NCBI GenBank assembly: GCA_950295325.1
Contig: OX485804.1
Span: 10,230,001-10,294,000, forward strand
Reading direction: 5' to 3'
Source of the DNA: Polytrichum commune
Lineage: Eukaryota > Streptophyta > Polytrichopsida > Polytrichales > Polytrichaceae
Length of the DNA stretch: 64,000 nt
The notes under the pieces are model-generated. The model was not told the origin of the DNA. It ran no database searches and was given only the letters and a program-made list of their open reading frames with translations. Below are positions 11,429 through 22,090 of the stretch, piece after piece (position 1 is the first letter of the stretch; each line of letters begins with the position of its first letter). The position numbers were made by a program, and so were the translations under genes.

Positions 11429-11543
11429 TTAGTTTCCATGGAGGCCGCTCACCCACCAGATTCTGGTGGAAATGTAGATTCCACTTGGTGACATCTACAT
11501 ATTCATCAAAATCTGGTGGGCAAGTGGCCTACATGAAAACTAA
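11429..11543. mobile_element. 115-bp palindromic MITE related to family E
   Basis: It starts TTAGTTTCCATGGAGGCC and ends with the inverted equivalent ggcctacatgaaaactaa. The two arms of about 40 bp nearly meet in the middle and both contain the motif CACCAGATT/AATCTGGTGG. The sequence caagtggcctacatg..aaact matches the right end of family E at 40272-40312, so this is probably a deleted relative. Confidence 0.55.
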
Positions 11544-12275
11544 TGCTAGGAGGTAGGTGCACTCATATGCAACAATTTGTTTTCGTCCATTACCTCTTAA
11601 AGGTCCAACATGAGTTGTGACATATAGAGGTGTTTTAAGTTTTCATGTTGTTATGTATATCCAATGATGTCAAAAATGCTTAATCTAAAAACTAGTGATT
11701 CATCAATTGCATTCTACCAATTGTATCAAGGTCGAAGTACATGAATTGCACAAAAATATAAGAGATTTGGGCATATACACATTACTTAAATTTGATTACA
11801 TATTGTGTATATTTGGTCACTACGTTGATTATCCCAATTAGTGCATGTGGTACTAATACCCAAAACACTCACTTTTTTTGTCAAATATCATAATTAATGA
11901 GGGCTCAATTTTTATCGAATGATACCAAATTCATGAATACGTGCTCATTTCTCACACATTTCAAGAAAATCAATGCATGTTCTAAGGTGTTTGTAGAGTG
12001 CAAAATTTGTTTCGGTGTGCTCAAAGAGGCCTCTACTCACAAGGAGGCCACTGTTGGAATTATAAACCACGTGAATATTGGGTACATGAATATATGGTGT
12101 AAATCATGTTTACCTATAGGGTCTTGAAAAATACCTCAAATTACCATTTGTCTACTAATAGGATGCCAGTTTTTCAAGAAATTTACATAATAACCCATCC
12201 TTAATTAACCCCTAACGGCACGTGGTTTTACAAAAGCATATAGCTTGTGATCTCTCAGGGCTTCTTCTTCTTTTC
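11544..12275. other. Non-coding stretch, nothing identified
   Basis: AT-rich sequence. The short open frame at 11897-12127 has no recognisable motif. Confidence 0.3.
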
Positions 12276-12283
12276 AGTTGGTG

Positions 12284-12568
12284 CTCAGGGGGTTCACTGG
12301 CAAAATTGTAGAACAACGTGCAATAAAAAATAGGGTCCAATATATTCATTGTAGATAAATTTTGGAAAAAATGTACATGCAAAATAGGGGATTTTAAAAT
12401 AATGAAACATGTTTACATGTAAAACACCATCACCTATAATATTTTCAGGCTTTTTACATGTAAAATATCATCACCTTATAATCTTTTCTGCAAGGTAAAT
12501 AACCCCCCCAATAAATAAGTCCCAAACGCACGTGTATGCAAAATATAAGAGGGAGTGAACCCCCCGAG
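12284..12568. mobile_element. hAT-like MITE with 8-bp target duplication
   Basis: The terminal inverted repeat is CTCAGGGGGTTCACT on the left and AGTGAACCCCCCGAG on the right (14 of 15 match). AGTTGGTG flanks both sides exactly (12276-12283 and 12569-12576). It is 285 bp long and non-coding. The left interior resembles the element starting at 13604. Confidence 0.85.
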
Positions 12569-12576
12569 AGTTGGTG

Positions 12577-13600
12577 CCACTCACTTGTAAGGCATCTCCT
12601 TACACTACACTAAAGAGAGCTTGCATTGAGAGATTCCGGCATTTTGACATTTTGGCCTCCCGAAACCCTAGATCTTCTAGTGGCACTAACTTCATAGCAT
12701 GAAGAAATTTAATATCGCCTTCTCTATTTCCCACACACATTGTTAAGCCCACCCTCACTAAATGGGACAGTCAACGGAGTGTTGTATTTGAGTGTCTTTC
12801 CACCTTCTTCTTTGTAATAAACTAGTTTGGATAGTCCCAGCCCATTGCACCCATGCGTGTGAGTAGAAATCCGAGACCACCTCAATCCCCTCTTAATCCC
12901 ATGCAATGATGTGGCCCCCCCTCCCCCCCCACCATACCCACCTTTTGCGCCCATGGTCCCCTAACCTTTCCACCTTCATATTTGTCACAAATTCTTTTGG
13001 GGAAAATCTATGGCATGTTGTCCTTTTCCTTTAGAATTTTTGTTTTAGTCAAGAACGGTGGGGAATAGTGAGACAACAGACACCACCACCACCACGTCTT
13101 CCATTGTATATAGATTGTGATAGTTTCAATCTCTTAGACCAAGTGATATTGGCAGTGATGTTTGTGGAGGGATTGTACAAATTGTCATATAGACCATGCA
13201 ATCCTAGCTTGAAACCTCTAAGGGTTAACCACTCTCCCTATATAGCCTACATGATGGCTATCATGTGTAGACAACAAATTCAATGTCAATGTTGTCTTTG
13301 AGATCCATGTGACAAGGGAGTGTCTATGCTCAAGACTGCTAAAGTAGGCCTATCCAACACTAACACATCCCCTGACCTAAACCCAACACTATGTGCAACA
13401 TTTGCATACATTCGCAACCCTCAAATGTATTATCATGATACAAAGTGTTGGTTTTAGATTCAAGATTCATTTTGGGTATATGTACCTTACATGAATTCCA
13501 CATACATCAAGTTTATACATATTACTCTAATGCGTCTGAAAGACAAAATTCTTAAAATGGTTGCCAACCCACACTTGCAAGTTATGAAGCCATGATAGAT
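12577..13600. other. Non-coding stretch with C tracts
   Basis: No gene seen. It contains a C-rich run near 12915-12930 and a short CAC repeat near 13082. Confidence 0.3.
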
Positions 13601-13603
13601 ACC

Positions 13604-14470
13604 CAGGGGGGCACTGGCGGTTTTTAGAAATGATGTGCGATAAAATATGGAGTATTTAATATTCATTCAAGGTAAAATTTTGAATAATTCTTTATAAAAA
13701 TATAGGGGGGGATTAAAGTTGGGAAAATCTTACAAAAAAAATACCATGAAATATAGCATGTGTAATTTTGTTATACTTTTATTTAAAATAGACACTTGTA
13801 TAGGGGTAGGCAATGACTAAGGCATTTTCAATGTGTTGGTTATGTGAAGCAAAAAGTAAGGGACCAGCTTTTGCTTCATCAAAGAAGATGGAGGGCTCAA
13901 TTTTATTTCATGAAGGTTTCTCTTCATTAAGGATACTTTGAGCTCCACTGGGTTTAAACATTGACACAAAGGGGTATATTTTAGACAATATTTGATGCTT
14001 GAAATTCTTTTGTAAATATTATACGAACTCTTGCTATCCTGCAAATGTTGGACAGTTAAGTTTCTTAACACACTAAATTTTAAGGTTGCACTCTACTTGC
14101 ATTCTTCATTACAATCTTGTTGGTGTTATCAATTTCTATTGTGTTTTCTTCTTGCCATATCACAATAATGCAATCCCATTGTTAAAATGTCAATTCACAA
14201 TGCACCCCCCCCCCCTTACCCCTTGGCGAAAAATTAAAGGTTATCAAAATTTTATAAGAAAAATTAGGTATTTAATATTGAATGCATTCTCAAAATCTAA
14301 TTACCAATAGGGTATCAAAATTTTAAGCTCAGTAGATTTTTTTCTTCTACTTTAAGGACTCCTAATATTCTAATTCCCAAAGATTATACCCCTCTTAAAA
14401 ATTAGTGGCTTCCGCATGTGTCTGCAAAAATGTATTATGAGTGCTCCCCCCCCCCCCCCCCCCCCACCCC
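13604..14470. mobile_element. Candidate hAT-like element, borders uncertain on the right
   Basis: The left 90 bp (from ccaggggggcactggcgg) align with the left end of the element at 12284, including gataaaatatgg and tattcattcaagg. The right end is placed at the inverted counterpart gagtgctcccccc near 14440, where a 20-base C tract (14446-14465) may obscure the terminus. No clean target duplication was found. Confidence 0.4.
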
Positions 14471-16199
14471 GGGGATACAAACCATAATACCAAGTTAAGG
14501 AATTTTCTGATCCCAAGTTTCTTGGACCCGGACCCTAATGTAAACCCATCCTTATTTGACTAATATTGAAGCAACCAAGCTACCTACTACAATGAATAGG
14601 AGAGGCAACTACATGATGCATGTAGTTGGCTCCATCAACTTTTCCAATGATAACATTAGAAACCAAGTAGGTGCATTTGAGCAACTATTCAATCATTCCA
14701 AAATTGTCCATTGTTGATAATTGGAAGATGGTCCATGATCAAGTTTTGAAGGTTTCAAACTATCATGTGCCTTCATCTACATGTTGGCAATCTCATCATC
14801 CATCATTCATTCATAAATCTCTTAGTCTCCAGCTACTTGCATAGATTGAGAAAATCTTTAAAAAAAGACTTTCACAAAAATGAAGAAATTCATAACATTA
14901 TTCAAATCTATAACAGTGTTTTGTGGAATTAATAATATTCCACACAATATTTTCACATTAAGTCTAAATATGGTGAATATTCCATGGAATATTATCATTC
15001 CCGCAAAATATTGATATGGATCATTATAATGTTATGTTCCAAATCTCCCTCCTAGTTCTTTTGGCCCAATCACCTTAGAGCACAGCACCTTGCTAGCATT
15101 TCTGTGGCTTGCTTGTACTTGTGTGTCTCAATTAATCGGAAAGCAAGTTTTCCCCAAAACAAAAAAATGTATAACAAATATCTTAATATTCAAATTAACA
15201 CATTAAAATAGGATCATTTTCAAATCCTTTATAGGTGATGGGGCCTTAGGTATAAAATTGGTCAGCCACGCAAAAACATCAATTACTCAGCCACGCCTTT
15301 ATTCATCATTTGAAAAGGATAAAATGTGTGTGTTAATAACAACGAAGTGACTATACAAGGGCCGATACAAAGAAAACATTCTTTGGCATTGAAAGAGGTT
15401 TGACAATTGTAGAAGCCCAATCTTCATAAGAAAGGGGAGTGGGTTGTTCATTGGATGAGGAAAGAGGCCACCACCTCGATTTGGATTTGCTAACCATCTC
15501 ATACTAATTGTGTGTTTCATTTCTAAGAGCAAACGTAGGCTGCTCAAAATTAAATAAACATTAGAGACCCGTCTACTTTATACACCATGAAGCTCTAGCC
15601 CCCTTCATAACTATTACCAAGCCTCAAGAAATGTGGAATCTACTAGTTTGGGCCCAGACAATCCCGCCCCGTTACAGCCGTGCACATGAAATAATGTCGC
15701 ATGCCATTCTCAAACAATCCACTCAACATGATGTCGTTGTCAGGCACCCGTCTTGGAACTTTAGAATAGTCACTACGTCGGTTCCCACCTGCCTTCACCA
15801 TAGGTTACCAAAATGAATAGATGAATTTGGACCCTATTGCACATCTGCGTATGAATTGATGTCACATGCCATCCCCAAATCATCTACTCAATATGCCAGC
15901 ATGATGGGTGGCCATTTAAAAATTTGGAATAGTGACAGCATCAACATCCACCCACCCAAACCATAGGCTCTCAAAATGAATACCGTCCTACCTACACAAC
16001 TTCAATGGAAATTACATCAATCCATAAATTCTCGAATGTAAACGAAGTATTATTTTTTAGAAATCTAATTTTTGACAAGGATTTTTCCAAAAAGACATCA
16101 ATTGTCAAGTTAATTATAATCTATTTTTGGAAATAGATTTACGTATTTGATTTTTTACATTTGAAAACGCCCATGTAGGATGGTACAAGGTAGACATGC
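14471..16199. other. Non-coding stretch with minor repeat fragments
   Basis: About 14900-15030 carries several local palindromes built on the word aatattcc/ggaatatt. About 15450-15570 holds a fragment of the G/H repeat (gatttggatttgctaaccatctcat). No exon was supported. Confidence 0.35.
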
Positions 16200-16560
16200 C
16201 TAATTCAATTACTTAGCTTACTCGGATGCCTATATGCTTGAGTGGTGTGTGGTCTAGTATGGCTCTAGGACTGGATACCAAAAACTACTTGTGTGTAAAA
16301 AGAGAGATTAGATTGCAAGATCAAAATAAGACAACCATTCTAATTTCAATAGTCAAGATGATCCCCAAGGGAGGGTATATGACCTTTTAACGAGCACATG
16401 ACTCTATACTTTGACAATGAATAAGATATTCAAATGAACTTCGAAAATCATGAGGAAAGGCTATGGCCTAGATTTGGATTTGCTAACCACCTCATAGTAG
16501 TTTGTATTTCGTGTCTAAGGAGAAGTGGACTAGTTGGAAGATGTAACCATCTAAGACCCA
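16200..16560. repeat. Dispersed repeat G/H, copy 1
   Basis: It matches copies near 21835, 35080, 50150 and 52880. Shared words include gagtggtgtgtggt, aacgagcacatgactct, aaaatcatgaggaaag and gatttggatttgctaaccacctcat. The class is unknown. No terminal repeats or coding sequence are visible. Confidence 0.55.
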
Positions 16561-17105
16561 CCAACCTTATGATACGTGCATATCATTAGCCCGGGTACGC
16601 AACTCCCGTATTATATGGTCCTGATTATAATCACTTATAATGCGTTTTAGTCCAATATTGAGTGACACAATTTGTTTTAATTTAGGAAACCCTTGTAGCC
16701 CTTCTAACAAGGAATCCAAAAATGTAATTATATATAGGAAATGAATATATTTTGAAGCATATAATTGCATTAAAAACCTAATTATATGATTTTTTTAATA
16801 CATGTGCCATAGGTCAAACTACCCAACTTTTTGGACTTTTTAATAAAATTTTAACATTGTGAATGACTTATAATTTTAATGGGAGGAAACTATTCGTGGC
16901 TTATAATTATAATTGGAGGCAAATATTCGTGTGGATTTTTTAAAATTATGTATAGGCAACTTACTGGTCTAACTGTTGGGATAGAAAACTAATGATTTGT
17001 GTTAGGATACAGTTGAGGTATGTATTTTTAAGATCAAATACATCATATGGTGCCCCGACTACTCAAGGGTATCATGGGGTATTTCAAAATATCATGGGTT
17101 CCCAG

Positions 17106-17129
17106 TTTAGGGTTAGGGCTTAGGGTTTG
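17106..17129 (+). repeat. Interstitial telomere-like motif
   Basis: The sequence tttagggttagggcttaggg contains imperfect copies of the plant telomere unit TTTAGGG. It is too short to be a relic array and may act as a telo-box-like element within the transposon. Confidence 0.5.
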
Positions 17130-17148
17130 AGGCTTCTATATATTCGCT

Positions 17149-17487
17149 TTGAAGCTTTTGTGTTCGGTTTTGGAGCCTTTGTGTCTTTGCTTTGGAGTGT
17201 GCGGCTTTGCTTTGGAGCCTTTGTATCGTCGCTTTGGAGTGTGCTTGTGCTCATTTGGGAGGGTCATCCTTGGCTTAAACAAACACATGGATTGTGAGAT
17301 GAAGCGTAGAGGCTCATGTAGTGGAGGTAGAGATAGGGAGAAGAAATATGTTACACCTGTAATTGCCACAACTCCTTCCAAAAGAGGGAGACCTTGAAAG
17401 GACCCTCTATCATTTGTGAATACTAATCCGACATCTACATTGAATATGCCTCTTAGACGCTCTACAAGGTTTAAAAACTAGGCGTTT
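17149..17487 (+). pseudogene. Short frame with AT-hook-like motif inside the 1.1-kb element
   Basis: The frame 17149-17397 ends TTPSKRGRP then TGA. Reading on in the same frame past that single stop gives another coding-like stretch with NMPLRRSTRFKN before TAG. KRGRP is the core of an AT-hook DNA-binding motif. The N-terminal half is Cys/Leu-rich and arises from the local gctttggag repeats. It is probably a degraded C-terminal piece of a transposase or a captured host gene. No homology was checked. Confidence 0.35.
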
Positions 17488-17698
17488 CAATTGTTTATAT
17501 ACGTTGGAGTTTTTTTTAATAAATATGCAACCCAACTTTTTTTTCATCTCATTTTATTTAATTTGGTCTTCACCCAACTTTTTGATCATTTTAATTTGAT
17601 ATAATTTGATATAATTTTTACAAAAGCCGTCCTTTAAGCCGTTTTTAATACGATGCCCCTTGCGTATAATATGGGAGTTGCGTACCCGGGATCATTAG

Positions 17699-18438
17699 CT
17701 GCAACATGGCAGTTGGAAGGCCATCCAAATTATAAGAACTCCAACCTCCTTTATGGAGGTCGAAGTGAATAACATGTATGTTCGTAGAACATCCGTGGCC
17801 ATGTCCTAAAGGACAATGACTTTGGGTGTAGAACTACTTCGCCCTTTGCAAGGAGTAAACACTATGTTGGTAACCAATAATAATTTTATAATAACCAGTA
17901 GTTTGGAACTATAGTGAGCATAAATTTGTCCAAAGGCAAACCATTGTTGGGGAGTAAGATACAACGCGTATTTTGGGAGAGGATGGACACTGGGTACATC
18001 CAGGTTGGTTAGGAGCAGTGTTCAAGATTGAAGTCTTCAATGCCCTTCGAAACGCAATGTGATTTGGCCCTTCAAAATATACCTCTCTCAAAACAACCCT
18101 TTGAAACACAACCCCAAATTGAAAAGGAAGACGTCACTTGAAGTCCTCAATATAATCTGCCCACCACAAGAACCAACAAGCATAGGGCATTGTCACTACA
18201 AGAAGTAGAGTTAGATGGTTGATTCTTAATTCTTCACATTGTACTAGAAAACATGTATCATGCACAAGTTCAATATGAGTTTTGTATTTCATTTCTATAT
18301 TCTTGGATTGACGTCTTGGCTTTGAACGAGCCCTTCAACTGAAAGACTGGAATTTGAGAGCCCTTCAAAATGAAACTCATATGAGGGCTTCAACCTTGAA
18401 CACTGGTTGGGAGTGAGTGTTTGTGCCCTATCCACTCA
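17699..18438. other. Non-coding stretch, nothing identified
   Basis: No supported exon or transposon ends. Two phrases resembling cccttcaaaa..gaaa recur between 18040 and 18370. Confidence 0.3.
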
Positions 18439-18880
18439 ATGTATCCGTGAGGAATGCCAAGGATTTCTCTTCTAAGTTAAGCTATACATCACAGGTCAGT
18501 AGCAAGGGCCCTGATTAAGTTAAGTAAGAACTTCTTTGTTCCAAGTCAAGTGCAGTTCAGTTCAGTGCAGTGTGTGGGGAGATTTTCCAGGCACAATCGG
18601 TCCAAATCCTAGTGTCTCCAACTCCAACCGGTGACATGTTGTGATCTTCACTAAATTGAATGTATCCATGAGGAATGCCAAGGATTTCTCTTCTAAGTTA
18701 AGCTATACATCACAGGTCAGTAGCAAGGACCCTGATTAAGTTAAGTAAGATCTTCTTTGTTCCAAGTCAAGTGCAGTGCAGTTCAGTGCAGTGCAGTGTG
18801 TGGGGAGATTTTCCAGGCACAATCGGTCCAAATCCTAGTGTCTCCAAGTCCAACCGGTGACATGTTGCGATCTTCACTAA
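18439..18880. repeat. 220-bp tandem duplication, nearly identical units
   Basis: Unit 1 is 18439-18658 and unit 2 starts at 18659. They differ at only a few positions, the main change being extra copies of gtgcagt in unit 2. Each unit ends with a piece of repeat J in reverse orientation (ccaaccggtgacatgttg). The high identity implies a recent duplication. Confidence 0.9.
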
Positions 18881-18990
18881 ATTGAGGCATATTCCATAGA
18901 TTCCTGAGAACGCTGGATGAATTTTCCTGAAGTCTCGATGAACTGCAGCCGGTTCCTCTGTAAAGTAGCAGTCGGTTCTCCACCTCCATT
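18800..18990 (-). repeat. Dispersed repeat J, reverse copy
   Basis: It matches the reverse complement of the copies at 23715 and 28377. Shared words include gattttccaggcacaatcgg, tcctagtgtctccaa, ccggtgacatg, and at the far end gcagtcggttctcc. It overlaps the second unit of the 220-bp duplication, so J was present before that duplication. Confidence 0.6.
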
Positions 18991-19078
18991 GGCCCCGTTC
19001 CATCACTGTGTGCAGTTGGCAGGCTTCGAGATCCAAGCTACGTGAAGTAAGAGAGAAGTAATTTTCCCCCGCGTCAAC

Positions 19079-19198
19079 ATGGCTCAGAATGTTGATCAGA
19101 CTGTGGCAAGTGAGCTTGCCCAGTGCAAAGGCCACTTCGAATGTGAGTGGAGTATGATATGTATATTGTTGGCAGTTAAGCTTATTCTACGGCAGTGA
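19079..19198 (+). other. 39-codon open frame, possible orphan first exon
   Basis: The frame starts ATG GCT CAG and reads MAQNVDQTVASELAQCKGHF before a potential donor (gaatg|tgagtgg or shifted by two). No downstream exon could be joined. It is annotated only because the start looks coding-like and lies in a locally GC-richer stretch. Confidence 0.15.
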
Positions 19199-19329
19199 CG
19201 GTGATGATGCCCGTTTGACTGTCAGATGGGGAGCAGTAACTTAACAGTGGGTGAATTTCTAGGTCACTTACAAGCACTTGGAGCCTACAGTGCCGCCATT
19301 AAGGTGATGTGTAACTAACTACCCTAGTC

Positions 19330-19516
19330 GCTTGTAGCCCTTTGGTGCTAAGTGAGTGTGTGCCGTGAACGGGAAGATCCGACCGCTACTTACGAATGGG
19401 TGGGTTGAGCTTGAGATATCACCGGCCGGCTTGTGTTCGAGACTTTAGGCAATTTTTGGTTGTCATTGTACAGGGAATCTAGCTAGAAAAAAATAAAAAA
19501 ATAAAAAAATAAAAGA
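19330..19516 (+). mobile_element. SINE-like sequence with A-rich tail
   Basis: An A-box-like word (TGGGTTGAGCTTG, near 19401) is followed about 31 bases later by a B-box-like word (TGTTCGAGACT, near 19433), the spacing of a tRNA-type polymerase III promoter. The sequence ends in an A-rich tail of repeated aaaaaaat. This is the layout of a tRNA-derived SINE. Both boxes are imperfect and no second copy was seen in the window. Confidence 0.35.
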
Positions 19517-19526
19517 AGTCTCAGTT

Positions 19527-19712
19527 GACGTAACCGGTTGGCCGCTTTGTTTCGCCGAGGTGGCACTACACGATTGGCTCTGAGCACACAGGTTTGCAGA
19601 CGATAACCTCGACATCCCAGCCGGTTATGATCATCTAAATCGGTTATGGTGACAGGTGACCCATTGTTTAGGTCACCTGCGCGGCTCAACAAAGCGGCCA
19701 ACCGGTTACGTC
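19527..19712. repeat. Inverted repeat with perfect 25-bp arms
   Basis: The left arm 19527-19551 and right arm 19688-19712 are exact reverse complements (start GACGTAACCGGTTGGCCGCT). Between them are a small hairpin (caggtgacc..ggtcacctg) and two ccggttatg-like words. This could be a 186-bp MITE. No target duplication was recognised because another foldback follows immediately. Confidence 0.8.
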
Positions 19713-19719
19713 CGGTAAA

Positions 19720-19821
19720 CGTTTTATTGGAACCAGTTATCGGTGCAGAACCGGTTCTGTCAAGCTGGCTCGCCACCTTGACAAAACCGGTTCTGCACCG
19801 ATAACCGGTTCCAATAAAACG
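19720..19821. repeat. 45-bp-arm hairpin, CCGGTT-rich
   Basis: Arms 19720-19764 and 19777-19821 pair at 43 of 45 positions around a 12-base loop (ctggctcgccac). The arms contain several CCGGTT words, which also appear in the neighbouring inverted repeat and in repeat J. Transcribed from either side it would make a near-perfect stem. Confidence 0.9.
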
Positions 19822-21089
19822 ATTACCTAATACGAAGAAAAACCTAAAATTCATCAACATGTAACCAGTTGGACTTGGAAACACGTGGATCTCAACTGAT
19901 TTGACCCAAATTTCTATGAACGTTGTATACGGGTGAATAATGTTGGGTTCAGCCATTCCTATGGTTCCATCACAGACTCCGAATGTTGGTATATAGGGTA
20001 ACTATCACACCTCGTGGTGTATGATGTAATTGTCCTATGATATGTTTATTGGTTTTAAGTTTAAAAAAATAAAAATCCTTTTCGTAGTATGATGTGGTAA
20101 ACAATGGAAGTGAACAACAAAGCAGTGTAGGCATCACCGAATTTTTATTTTTATTCAAATTGTTTGCAGTTTTTAGATTATATTTTGCCACCATAATTTG
20201 GTGATGCCAGGAAGTGGTTTGTCTTCGTGTCTTGGCGAGCGACATGTGGCGGACACACCAATGACATGGAGCAACCTACCCGCCTATTTACCAACATGCC
20301 TACACATCTCTCTACCACATGTGCCACGTGCATAACCAAGCTATGGCTTGAATATTTTTTGAGCCACTAAAACCAACTACATATTATTGTTCTTTTTTTT
20401 AGTATGACACGTTTGGGAAACACCCCATAAAAAATTTAAAAAAAATAAAAATAAAAACGTATGGTGTTGCCTACCCAAGTTAGCAACTATCATCTTATCT
20501 AAATTCCCTACTAACTTTTGAAAACCAATAATTTTTTTAACACCAAATTACAAAGAGTACTCTAATAAGAAACTAGACAATAATGATGCATGAAGTTTAG
20601 CATCAAGATACTAGTGATACTATATCACATGTGTACAAGGCAACATACTAGGTAGAAGGCCACTCTCACCCTAACCATGTCCATTCTACACTAGTAATCC
20701 TAATTCTCATTAAGTTCCCAATGATAAGTGAAGTTCCCAAGTAGTTCCCAAGTGAAAATGGATGTGTTTTAGATGTACATGACATAAATGAAAGGAATGT
20801 TAGCATTAACTACCTCTTTAATATGACAAAACGGAGATTCTAAATGTCACATTATCGAGTGTCATAGTCCTATAAAAGAGGGACTTTTGAACTAAAAAGT
20901 TTGGTCGTGCAAAAATGTGTCGTAATATCGAAGGTGTCGTGTATAGGAGTGTTGTATTAATGAGGTTAGACTGTAGCTTGAAAATCTTGCCAATTCGTGA
21001 TACACATGCATGGGTGCCATGTGCCGGTTGAACATATATTGACCATATATTGAACATATCAGGACCACAGAAGGTATGTGGGCTACAAC
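19822..21089. other. Non-coding stretch
   Basis: A fragment of repeat J is at about 19850-19915 (aacatgtaaccagttggac). The rest is AT-rich without supported exons or element ends. Confidence 0.35.
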
Positions 21090-21790
21090 CAAGGGTGGAC
21101 TCTCCATTGGAAACCCAAATGATGTGTGTGGGTCACTATGAAATTAAACCCCCTATATGTGAGAATTTAGTAGAGAAAATCAAATGTATACGTATTAACG
21201 GCATGCTTAGAAATGGACTCATGTATTTATGCTAAGTTGTTCCAGATAATGTCACAAATGCCTCCACTACATTATACAACTATATATTATGAATTAAATA
21301 ATCATTTATTACATATAAAGTCCACTTTCACTTTCCAAAGAGAAAGTTATTGAATGTTTTTCATCCATAGTATGTAACTCAATAACTGTATCGAACAAAC
21401 AAAGATAAGAGCACAATAGCTTAGCCACAATGTAGAGAGCAATACTAAAGGAAGTCCATTAGAGCTCCAGGAGCCTCTAGTTCGTGAGATATATAACACA
21501 ATGCAAACACTAACAAGAAGACACATGGTAGTCATTGAGGACTATGACCATATGCAAACAATGGATAAAAATGTGGTGGATGAAACTAAGAGATCGATTG
21601 TCAATTTTTTCTCTAAACCCTAGGGCCTCATTTTCTATGTACATCTACCTTTATTACATAAATTGTAATACCCATTATAGATCTATACACTAGAGAAAAA
21701 CAACACCTCTCCCTTATTTATATTGCGTGCATTAATGCCTTGAATAGTACCCCTTCTTACACTCACATTAGTTCGTGCGTGGTATGAAAA
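21090..21790 (+). repeat. Dispersed repeat K, copy 1 (~700 bp)
   Basis: It aligns along its length with 28885-29576. Shared words include gaaattaaaccccctatat, atgtatacgta.taacggcatgct, tttcactttccaaaga, catgatagtcattga.gactatgacc and tctatgtacatctaccttt. Copies are diverged by roughly 20-25%. No terminal inverted repeats or coding sequence were found. It could be part of an LTR element. Confidence 0.7.
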
Positions 21791-21834
21791 GTCCACCCCC
21801 GCAGGGCCGCCCTAGATTGCTTTCCGGAATCAAC

Positions 21835-22090
21835 CAAACTATATGTAAGTGGTGTGTGGTTAGTTGTGCATCTAAAATCGGGCACCAAAAAAATGTCATT
21901 TGAAGGGGTTGGACTGCATGCTCAAATTATGCTAACCATTCTAGGCTAAATAGTAAACATGATTGGGAGGACCAATATGGCCACTTTAAAAGCGGGGGAT
22001 TCTTCACTTATGGGCACGATTGGATTTGCTAATCATCTCGCAATAATTGATATGACATTTAAGTAAATTTGGACAAACCACTTGTCCAAA
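21835..22090 (+). repeat. Dispersed repeat G/H, copy 2
   Basis: It shares aagtggtgtgtggttag, ggttggactgcatgctcaaat, ggatttgctaatcatctc and the following aagt..g.ccaac block with copies 16200-16560 and 52875-53260. Confidence 0.5.

Larger units (their letters stand above)
16590..17690. mobile_element. 1.1-kb hAT-like element with perfect 8-bp target duplication
   Basis: Both ends carry the inverted repeat CCCGGGTACGCAACTCCC, continuing one mismatch later with TATTATA. ATCATTAG flanks both sides exactly (16582-16589 and 17691-17698). The 1101-bp interior includes telomere-like repeats near 17106, a locally repeated word gctttggag and a short reading frame with an AT-hook-like end. No transposase is present, so it is non-autonomous. 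The 8-bp duplication favours hAT or a related superfamily. Confidence 0.88.

Noticed and set aside
17149-17397. Functional gene for an 82-aa protein
   Set aside because: The N-terminal part is generated by local gctttggag repeats and the frame breaks directly after the AT-hook-like motif. It is kept only as a possible relic.
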